The notes beneath the pieces are model-generated. The model did not search any database and was not told the origin of the DNA. It was given only the letters and a program-made list of their open reading frames with translations. Shown one piece after another: positions 1 to 12,401 of a DNA stretch of 64,000 nt. Made by a program: the position numbers and the translations under genes. The DNA comes from Histoplasma ohiense (Eukaryota > Ascomycota > Eurotiomycetes > Onygenales > Ajellomycetaceae): positions 2,666,001 through 2,730,000 of the forward strand of contig JAEVHH010000003.1 in NCBI GenBank assembly GCA_017607445.1, read 5' to 3'. How positions within the stretch are numbered: the first letter of the stretch is position 1; each line of letters opens with the position of its first letter.

Positions 1-1035
1 CCCAACCATCTTGGTCCCCGCGCGGCAACCAGTGTGAGGAGGCCAATCATCAAGGTTCCATGTGTGCCCGGAAGCCCCCGCTCGTCTCACAGGTCATTCG
101 CAATTCCTCACGCCCCCACCTGCCTTTCCATTTCCCTTTCGCATTTAATTAAGGATAAACTATTGCCATTGCACTACCCTTTTTGGCTTCGGCACAAGCA
201 GTTATATACTGTTGCGCCATCTTCGCAGCAATACCCGCTGGTCGGCATTTGCTCTATTTAAATATAATTGTTTTTCATTACTAGATATATTTTCATCGTT
301 CAGCTCATTCAAAGATGTATTCAAATACCGTTGCAATTGCAACAACATAAAAATTACCTGCGCCGTAAGGTCTCATCCAGATTCGAGTGAGGAGATTTTG
401 ACAGGGAAGATCTAATGTGATATCATCGAAAACTCAACATCATCTTCTAGGATATTGAGTAATTAGTATATTCAGTAATAATGGCAATAATGGCGATTGT
501 GATAGCGGTTGGTATCAATCCCAAGCAATAATGATACCAGCCGGTTGTCAAATTCGCCATACCGGGAATAGACAATTTAAGGTTATCAGCAAGACTAGTC
601 ATCATTCTGTTCGCCCACCCATGTAGCTCATCGAAGTATAGGGACATACGTACTTCAGTTAAAAACCGTCCCTGCCCAAGGGTCAACCCGAGGACCGAAG
701 TCCAATCAGGCCAGAGGCACAGTGGCAGAAGAAGGTTGACAAAAGGCCAGGGACTACATCATGTGGTCATTAGCACAATGACCAAGGGAAGGGGTACTAT
801 GGCCAGTGCTTAAGAACATGTGCAGTAGGTCCACTGACCTAGGTTGCCATGCTAGAGGCAGGAGTCAATAGGCCTGACAGGTCCATGAATTGAGGTCCAT
901 GGACCTGGTAGGCCCAAAGACGACCAACTTGTGGCCATGCTGGCCTGTGGACAGCAGAGGCCATTGAATCGATTTCTGTGGTCCTGTGGTGACCAAGGAA
1001 CCACGGCCAAAGGGCCCCAGCTCCCTGCATTTTGA
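1..1035. other. No recognisable gene; GGCC/CCATGG-rich stretch
   Basis: I see no supported coding region here. From about 690 to 1030 the sequence is unusually rich in GGCC, TGGCCA and CCATGG words and contains the palindrome GGTCCATGGACC. It may be a degenerate short-repeat tract or the 3' flank of the DUF3723 gene that ends at 1036. The first 400 bases keep CpG sites and look unmutated. Confidence 0.4.
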
Positions 1036-4000
1036 TCATGCATGACACTTGGTCTTTCTCTCTTGTTTTTGTTTGCTGTTGGTATCCTGTGACACAGACG
1101 CCACCATCTCTTCGTCGATGTTCAGCTCCCCACCAAACATCATGAAGACAGTGTTGGTCCCATCTTCGATGGCTGTGTCAAAGCACTGTGCAGAAGCAAT
1201 CAGTTTCAGGTCCTTGTCATAGAAGGTCATCTGTCAGTTCTGAGCATTCTTCTTAGCCATTCACTCCACCATGGACAGGTCGGAGGGCTCGGACGGGTTA
1301 ATGGTCATCTTATAAGTGTCGACCCACTTCCCTTGCTCGCGAGCCTTGAAAATGATCGTGACCGTCCTAGTGCTGGTTGACACATCCTCGAGCCTGGATG
1401 CCCCTTGAAGTTGCGAATCTGGCTGCAAGCGTTGGAGTCTGTTGCCCGATTTCAAAGATCATTCGGCAGCGGCTTTCCTCGCGGTTCCCTGTGGAGAAAC
1501 ACCCCCCTCCGAAGCTTTTGGGATGCCTCCAGGTATCCGCAGCTTGCCCTTCCGCGTTTGGGAGACTTCCAACCGCGTCGATCCGGTAGTGCTTTCAGCA
1601 GCTTTTCGACTCTCAACTTCTAGAGGGAGGTCTGCGACGCTCGTCGCTCGCTCAGTGCTTGCAGGGTCAACGATGCTGTGAACGCCATCACTCTTAATGG
1701 GCATGAAGGGTGCGAAGTTGAGCTGTGTGACGGGCCGTGGGGTGTGCATCTCCACTGCGGCTGTTGGCACAGCCGCCCTCTCTTGTTCCCCCAGCTGCAG
1801 CTGTACTGGCTCCGCTGCCTCTCTTGCAAGCTGCTCTTGATCCGCCCACTCAGCAACAGCTCTTTCTTCCACTTCTTGTTGAAGACACGCCTCTCCAGCC
1901 GCGTGCTCAACAGCTGCCCTTTCCTCGGCGTCCTTTTGAATCTGTTCCTGTTTAGCTCTCTTGACAGTATGCCTTTCCTCTTCTTCACACTGAATTTGCT
2001 CTCATTTAACTTGCTCAGTTGCAGCTTCTTCCGCATCTCGCCTCTGCCGTTCTTGTTCCGCGGCATATCGTTCAGCGGCCGCTCTTGCCTCCTCCTCTTC
2101 CTGCCTCAGTTGTTCTTGTCGAAGCTGTTCTTGTTCCACAGCATATCATTCAGCGGCCGCTCTTGCCTCCTCCTCCTGCCTCAGCTGTTCCTGTTCCGCA
2201 GCATATCGTTCAGCAGCCGCTCTTGCCTCCTCCTCTTCCTGCCTCAGTTGTTCTTGTCGAAGCTGTTCTTGTTCTGCAGCATATCGTTCAGCGGCCGCTC
2301 TTGCCTCCTCCTCCTGCCTCAGCTGTTCCTGTTCCGCGGCATATCGTTCAGCGGCCGCTCTTGCCTCCTCCTCTTCCTGCCTCAGTTGTTCTTGTCGAAG
2401 CTGTTCTTGTTCCGCAGCATATCGTTCAGCGGCCGCTCTTGCCTCCTCCTCTTTCTGCCTCAGTTGTTCTTGTCGAAGCTGTTCTTGTTCTGCAGCATAT
2501 TGTTCAGTGGCCGCTCTTGCCTCCTCCTTCTGCCTCAGCTGTTTCTGTTCCACGGCATATCATTCAGCGGCCGCTCTTGCCTCCTCCTCTTCCTGCCTCA
2601 GTTGTTCTTGTCGAAGCTGTTCCTGTTCCACAGCATATCGTTCAGCGGCCAATTTTTCCTCTTCCTGCTGGCGAAGCTGTTCTAGTTCCACAGCATATTG
2701 TCTTTCCTCCTCCTGCCTCAGTTGTTCTTGTCGAAGCTGTTCTTGTTCTGCAGCATAACACTCAGTGGCTGCTCTTTCTTCAGCTTCCTTCTGAAATTGA
2801 GCAAGTCTCAAGGCAGCCTCAGCGGCTGCCATCTCTTCAGCCTTCTTTTGACACTGAGCTTCATCAGCAGTCTGTTTTTGTGCTTGTTCATTCTGCAAGG
2901 CAATCTCCCATTCTTCTCTGCAGACTTCAGTTTCTTCTGCAGTTGCCCTCTCTGCCACCTCTAGCTGCATTGAGCTTCACTTGCTGTGGTCAGTGGTATA
3001 ACCATCATTTGCCTGCAAAGAAAGCTGTCCAAATCCTGCAAGTGAACTGTCACCAGGCATGAGAAGCAGTGATATTGACAAATTGAGCAGATCACTTGCT
3101 GAAGAGGCTGATCCAACCCAAGTATGTTGAAGAGATGGAGATATCAGTGGCTTGTCAAAAAAAACAAAATAGATACATTGTCTCACAAACAATGTAGAGA
3201 TCTTTCCATTCACTGACATTTCATTGATATGCAGTTGATCAAGAAAGAGAAACTGACAGTCTTACTGCTGCACTCTGACATATGAAAGCTCACACTGAGT
3301 ATTTAGCTTAGTTTTGCTGTCAGAGGTGAAATTGTAAAAGAGCTGATGCTCAACAGAGATAGCAAGAGAGAAGCATTCTGTGATGCAGTCAATAAAAGTC
3401 TCAAATATTTCACTGTTGTATTGAAACTGCTCTGAATTCTGTGCTTTCAGAAGAACAGTCTGTGTGATCTGACAATTGAAAAATAGCTCAATGAGATCTG
3501 TGATTTATGTAGAGTCAAAATCAAAATTTTGTGTAAGAACAGTCATTTTATGAAATACTGTCTCATCAGTCTTTTTGTGATCAGATCTTATCATAAGATT
3601 GTCACTCTCTGACTCTCTGAGCATTTTTAAATAATGATGTATAGCATACAGTCAAAGCTGTCAGTATTCAAACTCTGTATATTAAGCTGAAGAGTCTGAA
3701 CATCACTGATCAGTCTTCAATATCTGAATCATACAATTTCTGACTGCAGAATTGAAAGGTTTAAGACTGCTTCACACAGTGCTTCAGAGTGTGAGATGAA
3801 GTCTGCTGAGAACAATCAGTCACTTCACACAGTTGACACACATTTTGAGATAATAGATATTCTGAAAGAAGGTGTGAAGAGACAGAATGATTTCTCTTTT
3901 TTCTTACAATTTATTTCAGATAGCAGTATGATTGAAGTTATTGAAATTGATAAAAATTTTATTATCTAGAACAATACTTCACACAGTCTTTGCATTCTTG

Positions 4001-4968
4001 TGAGAGACTCTGAGAGTCAAAAGCTGCAGAATCTCCACTGTATGAAGATCAATTTTCATCATCTTATCACAGTCATCATCCACAAGAGAGGATCAGAATT
4101 GCTTCATATGTATCAGATAGATGACAATTTCCTACACAGATTAGCATCAGAAGACTATAAAAGTTGACAGAAAAGAACAGATTTCATTACAGTTCAATGT
4201 CAGTACTTAGTGAAGAGAGCTGAGGTTCATTTCATTCCACAGTTCAGAGATTGTCAGCAATGCATTGAATACAGCACAGATATTGATGTGGGCAGATGAA
4301 GAGAGTTGCTGAAGCTGCTTGACTTTATTGCTCAATAGCTGAGACTTTCACTGTTTCTCAAAGCAGATATTTGTCTTGTATTGATATTGATGGACTTTCT
4401 GATAGACTTCGCCATTGCTTGATGGTTTTTCATTGGAATATTCATCAACAAGAAACACTTGAAGGCCAGAGCTGATATCTGCATGTAGAGCATATCAGAG
4501 CGAAGTGTAAGACAGAAAAGAGGGGCAAGAATGAGTGTGTAAATCATACTATTCAGATAAAAATCAACAGTTCATCACTGATCACTGAGTGATAGCAGTT
4601 CTTCATCAGCCTTTAGATGATGTTGACTGTGAAGACACTGTATCTATTCTGTGGGGAACTGAAGTTGAGAGTATCAGTCAGAAGGATTAGTCATCAGTGT
4701 ATGCACTTGTCACATATGCTGAATGAAAAGCATTCACAAGGTGTTGCTGGGAGATGACAGTGGTGATATGATGCTGAATGTCCAGCTGTCAACAGCCATT
4801 CTTGTTGAAGATTTCACACAATCACTCCACATTTTTTTAGTCAAGCTCGCGGGATAGAGATGGATGGAAGACAATTTGACTCAGATTGATTTTGATGATT
4901 TCTTGGTATTTTATGCTCCACTCTGTTGTGAGTTGTAGTTCCACATCAGTGAACATGAATCACTTCAT
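1036..4968 (-). pseudogene. DUF3723 family protein, decayed by premature UGA stops
   Basis: One minus-strand reading frame runs from an ATG at 4968 to a TGA at 1036 (about 1310 codons). The N-terminal part carries the pattern QLDIQHH followed by a VISQQHL-like segment (about 4700-4790). The middle has HADISSGLQVFLVDEYSN (about 4485) and ILSLHTFFQNIYYLKMC (about 3830-3890), which I recognise as DUF3723 signatures. A Glu/Gln/Arg coiled-coil repeat follows (about 2000-2970), then a C-terminal domain with CFDTAIEDGTNTVFMMF (about 1150). DUF3723 proteins of about 1000-1400 residues are multicopy and of unknown function in ascomycetes. Stops are nearly all TGA, with at least one TAA near 3908; I found no frameshift. 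Decay is strong from 3000 to 4968 and light from 1036 to 2900. Confidence 0.8.
2070..2760 (-). repeat. In-gene tandem repeat encoding a Glu/Gln/Arg coiled coil
   Basis: About ten imperfect copies of a unit read on the minus strand as EARAAAERYAAEQEQLRQ, alternating with a shorter EQLRQEEE spacer. It lies inside the DUF3723 gene and predicts a long alpha-helical coiled coil. Each unit contains a NotI-like GCGGCCGC core, so CpG sites are largely preserved here while the 5' half of the same gene has lost them. Two units have CGA changed to TGA (2560-2562 and just below 2146). Confidence 0.85.
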
Positions 4969-5145
4969 GATTGAATTAGATATGATAGCCTGAAAGAAAA
5001 ATTTCTGAAGTCTTAGAAGGTAGAAGGATTTGTGTGCTATTGCATACTTCAGCAACATACTTATATCTCAAGTCATCTCTGTAGAAGGTGCCAGAAAAAG
5101 TGTGGTCTGTTTTATCATCAGAGGTTATTTCAAGCTCTTTACACA

Positions 5146-5416
5146 TGTAAGAGATGGTTGTAGGTATAATTATAGAAGTAGTGTGAAGTACACATGTAGA
5201 ATGTTAAGAAGATAGCAATCTCTATTATTCAAAGCTAATTGCTGATCTTCTAATATCTACAGATATCAGTGAGTATTATATAGACAATCATCATACACTA
5301 CAGCTGTCTATGATGTCATGCACTATGTTCCTCTTCATTAATTCTGGTGTGTTCTGTGTTCTTCTATCACCATATAGCTATTTTCTAATATAGATATCTC
5401 TGTTGTGTCTATTACA
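5146..5416 (-). repeat. 3' LTR of E1
   Basis: The LTR is 271 bp and begins TGTAAG and ends TTACA on the plus strand. Relative to gag-pol it is the 3' LTR. It contains CTAATTGCT, the decayed form of the self-priming site found in the E2 LTR, and the complement of the TATATAA box. Confidence 0.9.
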
Positions 5417-5960
5417 ATTATCTTTCTTCTTCAAAGGCCTGGTTCTCAGAGCTTTTTAATGTGATGTGTGAAGTTTGTAATATGTGCTGTGTGGTTGATA
5501 TTGTATGAAATTCACAGAATTGAGCTGAATTAATTGTTGAGATTAATTCTGAAGTGTTGCTGTTTCAGAAGAACATTTTTTCATCTTCAATGTCATTGCA
5601 GTTCAATCATAATTTAGACACAATTTCTGAACCCCTTTTCTTTGACTTTTACATCAAAAAATTGTACTCTTAACAAAATCATCACCACCATCACCACCAA
5701 CAATTTTTTATTTAAAAAGAATATATCAATTTATCAAACAAAGTATGCTGTATCTTTCTATGTGATTTTTATTGCAAAATTCGAAGTTTTGATTGCATGG
5801 TTGTGTTTTTCATTTTGAGTTGAATTTTGTGTTGTTGCAATCTCTTTGACCAACATTGCAATATTGATTCCAATCTTCAACATCTGTTTTTTTTTCTTGT
5901 TGCTTTTGCTTTTTCTCCTTCTTTGAATAAGGCCTTGGTACTAATTAAAGTTATGATAGA
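5417..5960. other. Presumed promoter and leader of the antisense gene of E1
   Basis: There is no open frame between the LTR and the start of the antisense gene. The last 70 bases contain pyrimidine-rich tracts (TTTTTTTTCTTGTTGC, TTTTTCTCCTTC) of the type found near fungal transcription starts. The same tract precedes the gene in E2, E3 and E4. The element polypurine tract should lie against the LTR at about 5417-5440, read on the minus strand. Confidence 0.4.
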
Positions 5961-7102
5961 ATGTCAGAACCAGCTGTTTCTGTTGCTGGTTTGAAGTCTA
6001 TGAAGAGTGATATACTGTCTGCCATCAAGAGCATTTGCTTGGATTGTCTGAAGAGATTGCAGAACCCCTCAGTATATCCTTGCTTTATGAATGATGAACA
6101 GATACACTGTTACATCTGCCATATATCAAATAGAAGTTGTGCTGCTGTAAGTTTTCTTAAACTGAAGTTGTTATGAGTGCTAACAGATTATAGATGCCTG
6201 AGCACTTTCACAAAATCAGTCAATCTTTAATTGATGAATTTCACAAAATGCTGCTCTCTGATGAAGTTCTGAATGAGAGATTTATCACATATCAAACTGC
6301 TGTTGTGAGGTTTATACTTGATGTGCAGATCTACAAGAATGCAGATGAGATTCTAGAATTTTATATGAACTCTGATGATCTGTTGTCACAGCAGAATGTG
6401 GCATTCAATCATAGCAGTGTTTCAGAAAGCACATTTTCACATTCTGCTATTACATTGATGTCATTCTTACTGAGTCAAGATCTTGGTATGTTATTTGAGT
6501 TGATTGATAATGTAGACATAGATGAGAAAGTGGATGGTTTTATTGAAATATTAGAAAGAAACACAGCAGCATATTGCTGTCATTGTATTTGACATTTGAC
6601 AACATCTCCTCACCATCATTGTGAGTCTGCTGAGAGTTGATGTAAAAAATGCAAGCACTGCTCAGTGATGAAACACATCTGTGTTTCAGTAAGTTATTAT
6701 TCAAAACAGATGTTTTTATGATATATAATATTAACTTTCTATTAGATGTCAGTGGATGCTGTTGAATTGACTCAGACAGTTATCAACACTGCTGAGAATC
6801 TAATTGTTGCTGATGTGAATACTTTGAATATTAACATTTTGCAGAGTGCTGTGACTGTGATGATTAGATTTTTTACTGTGAAGATTCAGAAGATTCAACA
6901 AGATGATTCTTCTGAGACTTCAGCTGAAATGATGATTGATAAGGTTTCAGTGATTACATCACTGATCACAGCTCTCAAATCATCATTGAAACATCATGCT
7001 TCATCAGTTGAGAAAATCTGAAATAACAAGCAGATTTGTCTTGATGACAATTTCTTGAATGACACTGATCAAGCTGAGACAGATCTGTTTTTTAATCTCT
7101 GA
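5961..7102 (+). pseudogene. Antisense spliced accessory gene of E1 (Cys-rich protein)
   Basis: Three exons can be read: 5961-6146, 6194-6688 and 6746-7102 (62, 165 and 119 codons with stop). Intron 1 is 47 bp, GTAAGT to TATAG, with a GCTAACAG branch site. Intron 2 is 57 bp, GTAAGT to TATTAG, with ATTAACT. The product would be about 345 residues. Near the end of exon 2 it has a Cys/His cluster, CC-x-CI-x-HL then HHCESAE then CKKCKHC-x6-C, which looks zinc-binding. Exon 3 is acidic and helical. UGA stops interrupt exon 2 twice and exon 3 once. It lies opposite to gag-pol and ends 22 bp from the end of pol, tail to tail. I do not recognise the family. Exon lengths are identical in E2, E3 and E4. 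Confidence 0.72.
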
Positions 7103-7124
7103 GTGAAATAAGTATATTCAGCAG

Positions 7125-10100
7125 TTATTGTTGTCTTCTTTGTTTTTGTTTACTGACTGACTTCTGATAGATTTTATTAAACTGTTTCAAGTACTTCTGA
7201 CTGTTCATCAAGTTTTTCTTGAGTTCCCAAGAATTATCTGTGTCTGTACAATCTTTTCATTTGACAAGATATTGTGTTTGACCACAGTACTGATGCTTGT
7301 CTAATATAGCTTCAACTTTTCATTTCTCTTGTGTGTCTATAATTATTGATTCTGCTTGTGGGATTTGTCTGTCGTGTGTGTGATAAGACTTGAGAAGGGA
7401 AACATGGAATACAGAATAAATTTCTTTATATTGCAGTGTGAGTTTCAGTTTGTACATCTGCATACCACAGATATCAATTATTTGAAAGAGACTCAAAAAT
7501 CAATGATCTAGTTTGAATAAGAGTCACAAGATGAATATATTTTTTGCACATAGCATTACTCAATTCTCTATCTTAAAGCTTTTTGATATATGATGCTGAT
7601 CATAATACTTTTTCTCAGCTGCTTTGATAGCTTTCAGATATTCTCAGATCTTGTTCTCCACTTGCTTCATCTGTTTCACTTGTTCTATCACCAATTTTGA
7701 CACACTCATGCTTGAGGGTTCCATGTCTATGCGAAGTTCAGTTGGTCAGCCGATCATTGCTTCAGATGATGTCATTTTTATCAATGTGTGGAAGATGTTG
7801 TTATATGCTCATTGCATCAGAGGAATCCATTCTATTCAATTATCTTGCTGATAGCTGCAATATATGCAAAGATAATGTTCAATCATCTGATTCAATTGTT
7901 CTGTCTGGCTGTTGATTTGCAGGTGGAATGCTGTTGATAATTTTTGTTGAACATGAAGCAAGTAACACAATGTTGATCAAAACTTGCTATTTATTAATGA
8001 ATCTTGATTGCTAATAATATTCACAGATAGATCAAAGTTCTTTGCAATTCTTCATACAATAATATCTGTGAGTTCTTCTGCATCTAGCTCTGAAGATGTG
8101 AACACAATTATGACTCATTTGATGAATAAATCAACAAATACAATAATAGTATTATAGATTTGACTTCTCTTTTTATTATCTGGCAGGTCTTCAATAAAGT
8201 TCATGCTAATTGTATGCCATTTCTTATCTGGCACTGAATGTGATTGTAGCAACCCATACAGCTTGTGCTGTGGTATTTTGACATGTTGACAAACATCACA
8301 AGTTCTCACATATTCTGCAATCTCATTGCTCATATCATGCCACAAGTACTTGTGTTTGATTGCTTTGATGATTTTATCACATTCAAAATGATCATCTTGA
8401 GGATCATTGTGGTTCATTTTCATTATTTCATGTCTTATGGCTTTGTCTTGTGATATATAGACTTTATCATCTTTTCTGAGCAGATCATCTTTATCTACTG
8501 CTCAGATTGAATAATTATCTATACTAGTATTATTCATCTCTAATCTTCTGTGAAGTTCAGATGTGCTGATGTCTCTATTCTGAATCTGCAGTAAGAGTTC
8601 AATGATAGATTCAGCTATCTCTTTATGATAGACTGTCTCAGACTCAAATATTTTGATGACTAGAATCTGTGACATCAGAGTCTCTAGATTTAACTCTGTA
8701 ATGTCTGTGACTTTGTTCTCATCCACAGATGTGTTCTTTATTCTGCAGAGATTGTTGTCATTGATGACTACAGATTTCTTTGCTCAACAATTTTCATTAG
8801 CTTACAGATTTTTTTACATCATCTTGACATATTGATCTAATTTTGTGTTTTCTTTTGTTTTTAGTGACTTAAAAATCCTCTTATGCAGCTTCTCTTACAG
8901 AGTAGAGAGCTCTGTCAAGAGAGCTGTATATTTTACAAAATCTGAGCAATGACTTGATGCATCTGCAGGATTATTTTTTTCAGAACAGTGCTCTATTTCA
9001 AAATCAAACACTGAGAGCATTTTCATTCAGCAAATCTGATGCTCATTTAGCTGCTTTGTTGTCATGAAATGCTGAAGATTGATATGATCAGATAAAACAG
9101 TTATTGAATGTCTGCTATCATGTAAATAGTAACATCATTGTCTGAAAGCTTCTACAATTGGCAACATTTCTAGATCATATATTTGATAATGTCTTTCTGT
9201 TTCTGTGAGCTTTCTAGACCAAAATGTGATTGAGTGTCAGTGATCATCATTCATTAATTGTGATATTACTGTGATGATTGCAACACCAGATCTGTCTGTT
9301 TCTATACAGAGTTTTCACTGTGAATCAAAGTGAATCAACAACAGTGCTTTTATAAAGCATTCTTTTAACTGCAAAATTGCATGCTTGCAGTTTTCATCTA
9401 ACTGAACAGATGTGTTATTCTTCCCTCTTTTTGTTTCATAACCTTTTAACAATTCAGTCAGAGGTGCTGTTATTATCAAGAACTTGTATATGAATTGATG
9501 ATAGAAATTCACAAATTCTAGAAATATTTGCAATTCATTTATAGTTCATGGTTCTGATCAATCTAAAATTGTGTTGATGCAGTGTTTCTTGACAGTAATG
9601 TTCTGCATGATAACCACAAAACCCAAAAATCCAATTTCTGTTGTGTGGAATGTACACTTACTAAGTTTGATATATAGTCTCCATTGCCTTAACTGTTTCA
9701 GCACGTTCTTAACATGGACAACATGTTCATCAAGTGTGTTTGAATAGATTATGATATTGTCAAGATAAGTCATGCAATATACATCTAAAAGATTGCTGAG
9801 GGCTTTGTTGATATAAGATTGGAAGATTGCAGGGGCATTGGTTAGCTCAAAAGATAAGACTAGATATTCAAAGTGTTCATATTGTGTTTGAAATGCTGTT
9901 TTTCATTCATCCTCTGCTTGTATGTGAATTCTATGATATGCATCTCTAAGATCCAGCTGCATATATATTTTGACACCTGCTAATCTATCAAGTATTTCAC
10001 TTATCAAGGGCAGTGGATATCAATTCTTGACTGTTATTTCATTCAATCCTCAATAATTCACACAAAGACACAGGGTTCCATCTTTCTTGGGCACAAATAA

Positions 10101-11914
10101 TACTGATGCATCAGCTGGACTCTTGAATGAACATATTCAATTCTTCTCTAATGTCTTTTTGATATATTCTTGGAGGACAGAGAGTTCTTGAGGTGATAGA
10201 TTATATATTAATTGATATGAGAGTTTCTTGCCAGATTTGAGCTCTATGGTATGATCATGAGATGCATGTTCCACATCAGATATGTCTTCTTGAAATACAT
10301 CAAGATAATCTTTATAATCATCTGAGATATTTGACTCAGTTGCTGCACTCACAGCTTGTAATGGTAAGGCAGCAAATATAATATTGTCATCATCAATTAG
10401 TGTTGTGAATTCTTTAGCAGTATTCAGATACATGTGGTTAATATTCAACATTTTTCTATAGATTCAGCATCTTTGCACCCAGTCAATATCAGGGTTCACA
10501 GCTTCCAACCATGACATGCTCAAAATTACATCATATTCACTAATGTCAGTCTCTTTGAAATGGTGGAATCTTTCTTGAAGAACATGTTCATCATTGATAA
10601 TCTTCATTGCAGCTCTTCATTGTTCATATGATTTAATCTTATGATTATCAACTGCTTCCACTACTTTTGATTTACCTTCTACCTTTGAGAAATATTTTGA
10701 TGCCCAGGTGTGGGACATGAAGTTCACATTCACATCAGAATCCACTAGTGTCCACATCATCAACCATCCCACTTCTGTCAGCATTCACATATTCATTGTC
10801 AATAATTGTTTATCTTGCAGTCTAGTTGTTTGTATTCTCAATGCAGCAGCTGCTTCTATGATTGAAATTGCTGATTTTTTGCTTATTGAACTTGGTTGTG
10901 CTTTTCAGAGTGTAACATTCAACAATCATTTGCAATATGACTCTTCTTATGACAGTGAGAACACTTCTTCATTCAGTTATATTTATCTTTCTTGATTTGT
11001 TCAGTTGAACTCATTTGTTTCTCTCATTTCCTCTTGTTCTGATGATTGCTAGATTTATCAGAATGATGTTGATTCTCTATGAATATTGCAGATCTTTCTT
11101 TGTGAATAGCATGCTGTCACTCTGATATATTTTTCTTGAGAGTCTGTAGAGTTTGAAGCAACTCTTTGTAGTTCTGAGGCTTCTGATTTTGACAGTTGAG
11201 TTCTGTGTGTAATATCTTCAATGTCTTACTACACAAGTTATCCATTCTTTGTTCTTCACTATATGAAGGTAAGTAGTATTCTCAGTCTTTGAGATATTTA
11301 GAGAAATTGTATATCAATTGTCATTCTTGTTACTTTGCATCTTGAAACTTTTAGCTTGCCAATCAGTGCTGATTCTGTGGATTGTTAATTTGCATTTCTA
11401 GATGTGATAACATATTGTCAAAAGTCAATGATGTTGCTTCTCCATGTCTCTCATATGATGATACAAAATTCAACCATTTCTGCTTAATGTGGGTGTCAAG
11501 ATAGAGTTTAGCATCATTTATCTTGTGTTCTTTCTTTTGATAATATCAGTGGTGGTGTGTAAAGAGAGTCAACATGCAATCTTTATAGTTCTTGAATTCT
11601 AACATATTTTTTCCTTGATAATAGTTCTTAATCTTCAATCTTGATAGTGTTTCATTATCATCATTTGTATTGTTCACAGATTGATTTTGTGGTGGTTCTG
11701 TGGTGATATTCTGAGTTAATTGAGACTCAATGAGAGTATCTTTATGAATCTGTGCTTTCAACTTGTTGAGCTGCTGTTGTGCATGCAGAATAGCTAATTG
11801 CTGCTCTTGTTCATGAATTTGATCATTCAACTGTTGCAAACACACATTGTGATCATCAGAGGCAGTAGAGGATTCAGATTGGTTTTCAAGAAATCTTGCA
11901 TGTGTTGAGATCAT
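7125..11914 (-). pseudogene. gag-pol of E1
   Basis: Gag starts at 11914 (ATG) with a Gln-rich helical region. The gag/pol junction is a slippery heptamer at 10880-10874, now A AAA AAT. Pol contains a protease-like LVDSD near 10720, reverse transcriptase with YLDN for YLDD near 9770, an RNase H region near 9100-9320, an integrase zinc finger (about 8290-8400) and a C-terminal chromodomain region (about 7130-7320). Stops are mostly UGA. Roles are inferred from the Ty3 family: virion formation, cDNA synthesis and integration. Confidence 0.85.
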
Positions 11915-12019
11915 CTTGTGTGTTTTAACTAATGTTGCATGTTTTAACTAATGTTGTGTGCTTTATTGTAGATGTGTGTAACAACAGACCACTCAAATAA
12001 AGTTTAGAGCAATTAGAAT

Positions 12020-12290
12020 TGTAAGAGATAATTGTAGATATAATTATGGAAGTAGTGTGAAGTACACATGTAGAATGTTAAGAAGATAGCAATCTCTATT
12101 ATTCAAAGCTAATTGCTGATCTCCTAATATCTATGGATATCAGTGAGCATTATATAGATGACCACCATGTGCTACAGCTGTCTATGATGCTGTGCACTAT
12201 ATCCCTCTTCATTAATTCTGGCGTGTTCTGTGTTCTTCTATTGCCACATAGCTATTTCCTAATATAGATATCTCTGTTGCGCCTATTACA
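12020..12290 (-). repeat. 5' LTR of E1
   Basis: The LTR is 271 bp, TGTAAG to TTACA, and differs from the 3' LTR mainly by transitions. The primer-binding segment lies just inside it at about 12008-12016 in the form CTAATTGCT, read on the minus strand. Confidence 0.9.
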
Positions 12291-12296
12291 ACACAC

Positions 12297-12304
12297 TATA
12301 AATA
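12297..12304 (+). promoter_or_regulatory. TATA box of the STE20-like pseudokinase gene
   Basis: TATAAATA lies 98 bases before the ATG at 12402 and one base after the E1 target duplication. It is followed by pyrimidine-rich sequence. E1 therefore separates this core promoter from all its original upstream DNA. Confidence 0.55.
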
Positions 12305-12401
12305 CTGAGTTATGTCTCTTGTTGTGTTCATCAACTCAGACTCTTCAAGTTCTATCTGATATCATATTTGCTAGCCTATTTCTGTTTTATCTAGAAACAA
12401 T

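Larger units (their letters stand above)
5146..12290 (-). mobile_element. Ty3 (gypsy) chromovirus E1, complete but decayed
   Basis: This is a 7145-bp LTR retrotransposon with 271-bp LTRs (5146-5416, 12020-12290) ending TGTAA...TTACA. It is flanked by a perfect 5-bp target duplication, ACACA, at 5141-5145 and 12291-12295. Gag-pol reads on the minus strand and an extra spliced gene reads on the plus strand between the chromodomain region and the left LTR. It is collinear with E2 and E3, so decay was by substitution. The insertion lies in the gap between the DUF3723 gene and the STE20-like gene, one base before a TATAAATA box. Confidence 0.93.

Noticed and set aside
1678..3062. Long plus-strand ORFs rich in Leu, Pro and Ser (335 and 347 codons).
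   Set aside because: They are the complement of the Glu/Gln/Arg coiled-coil repeats of the DUF3723 gene, whose frame is supported by flanking domains.
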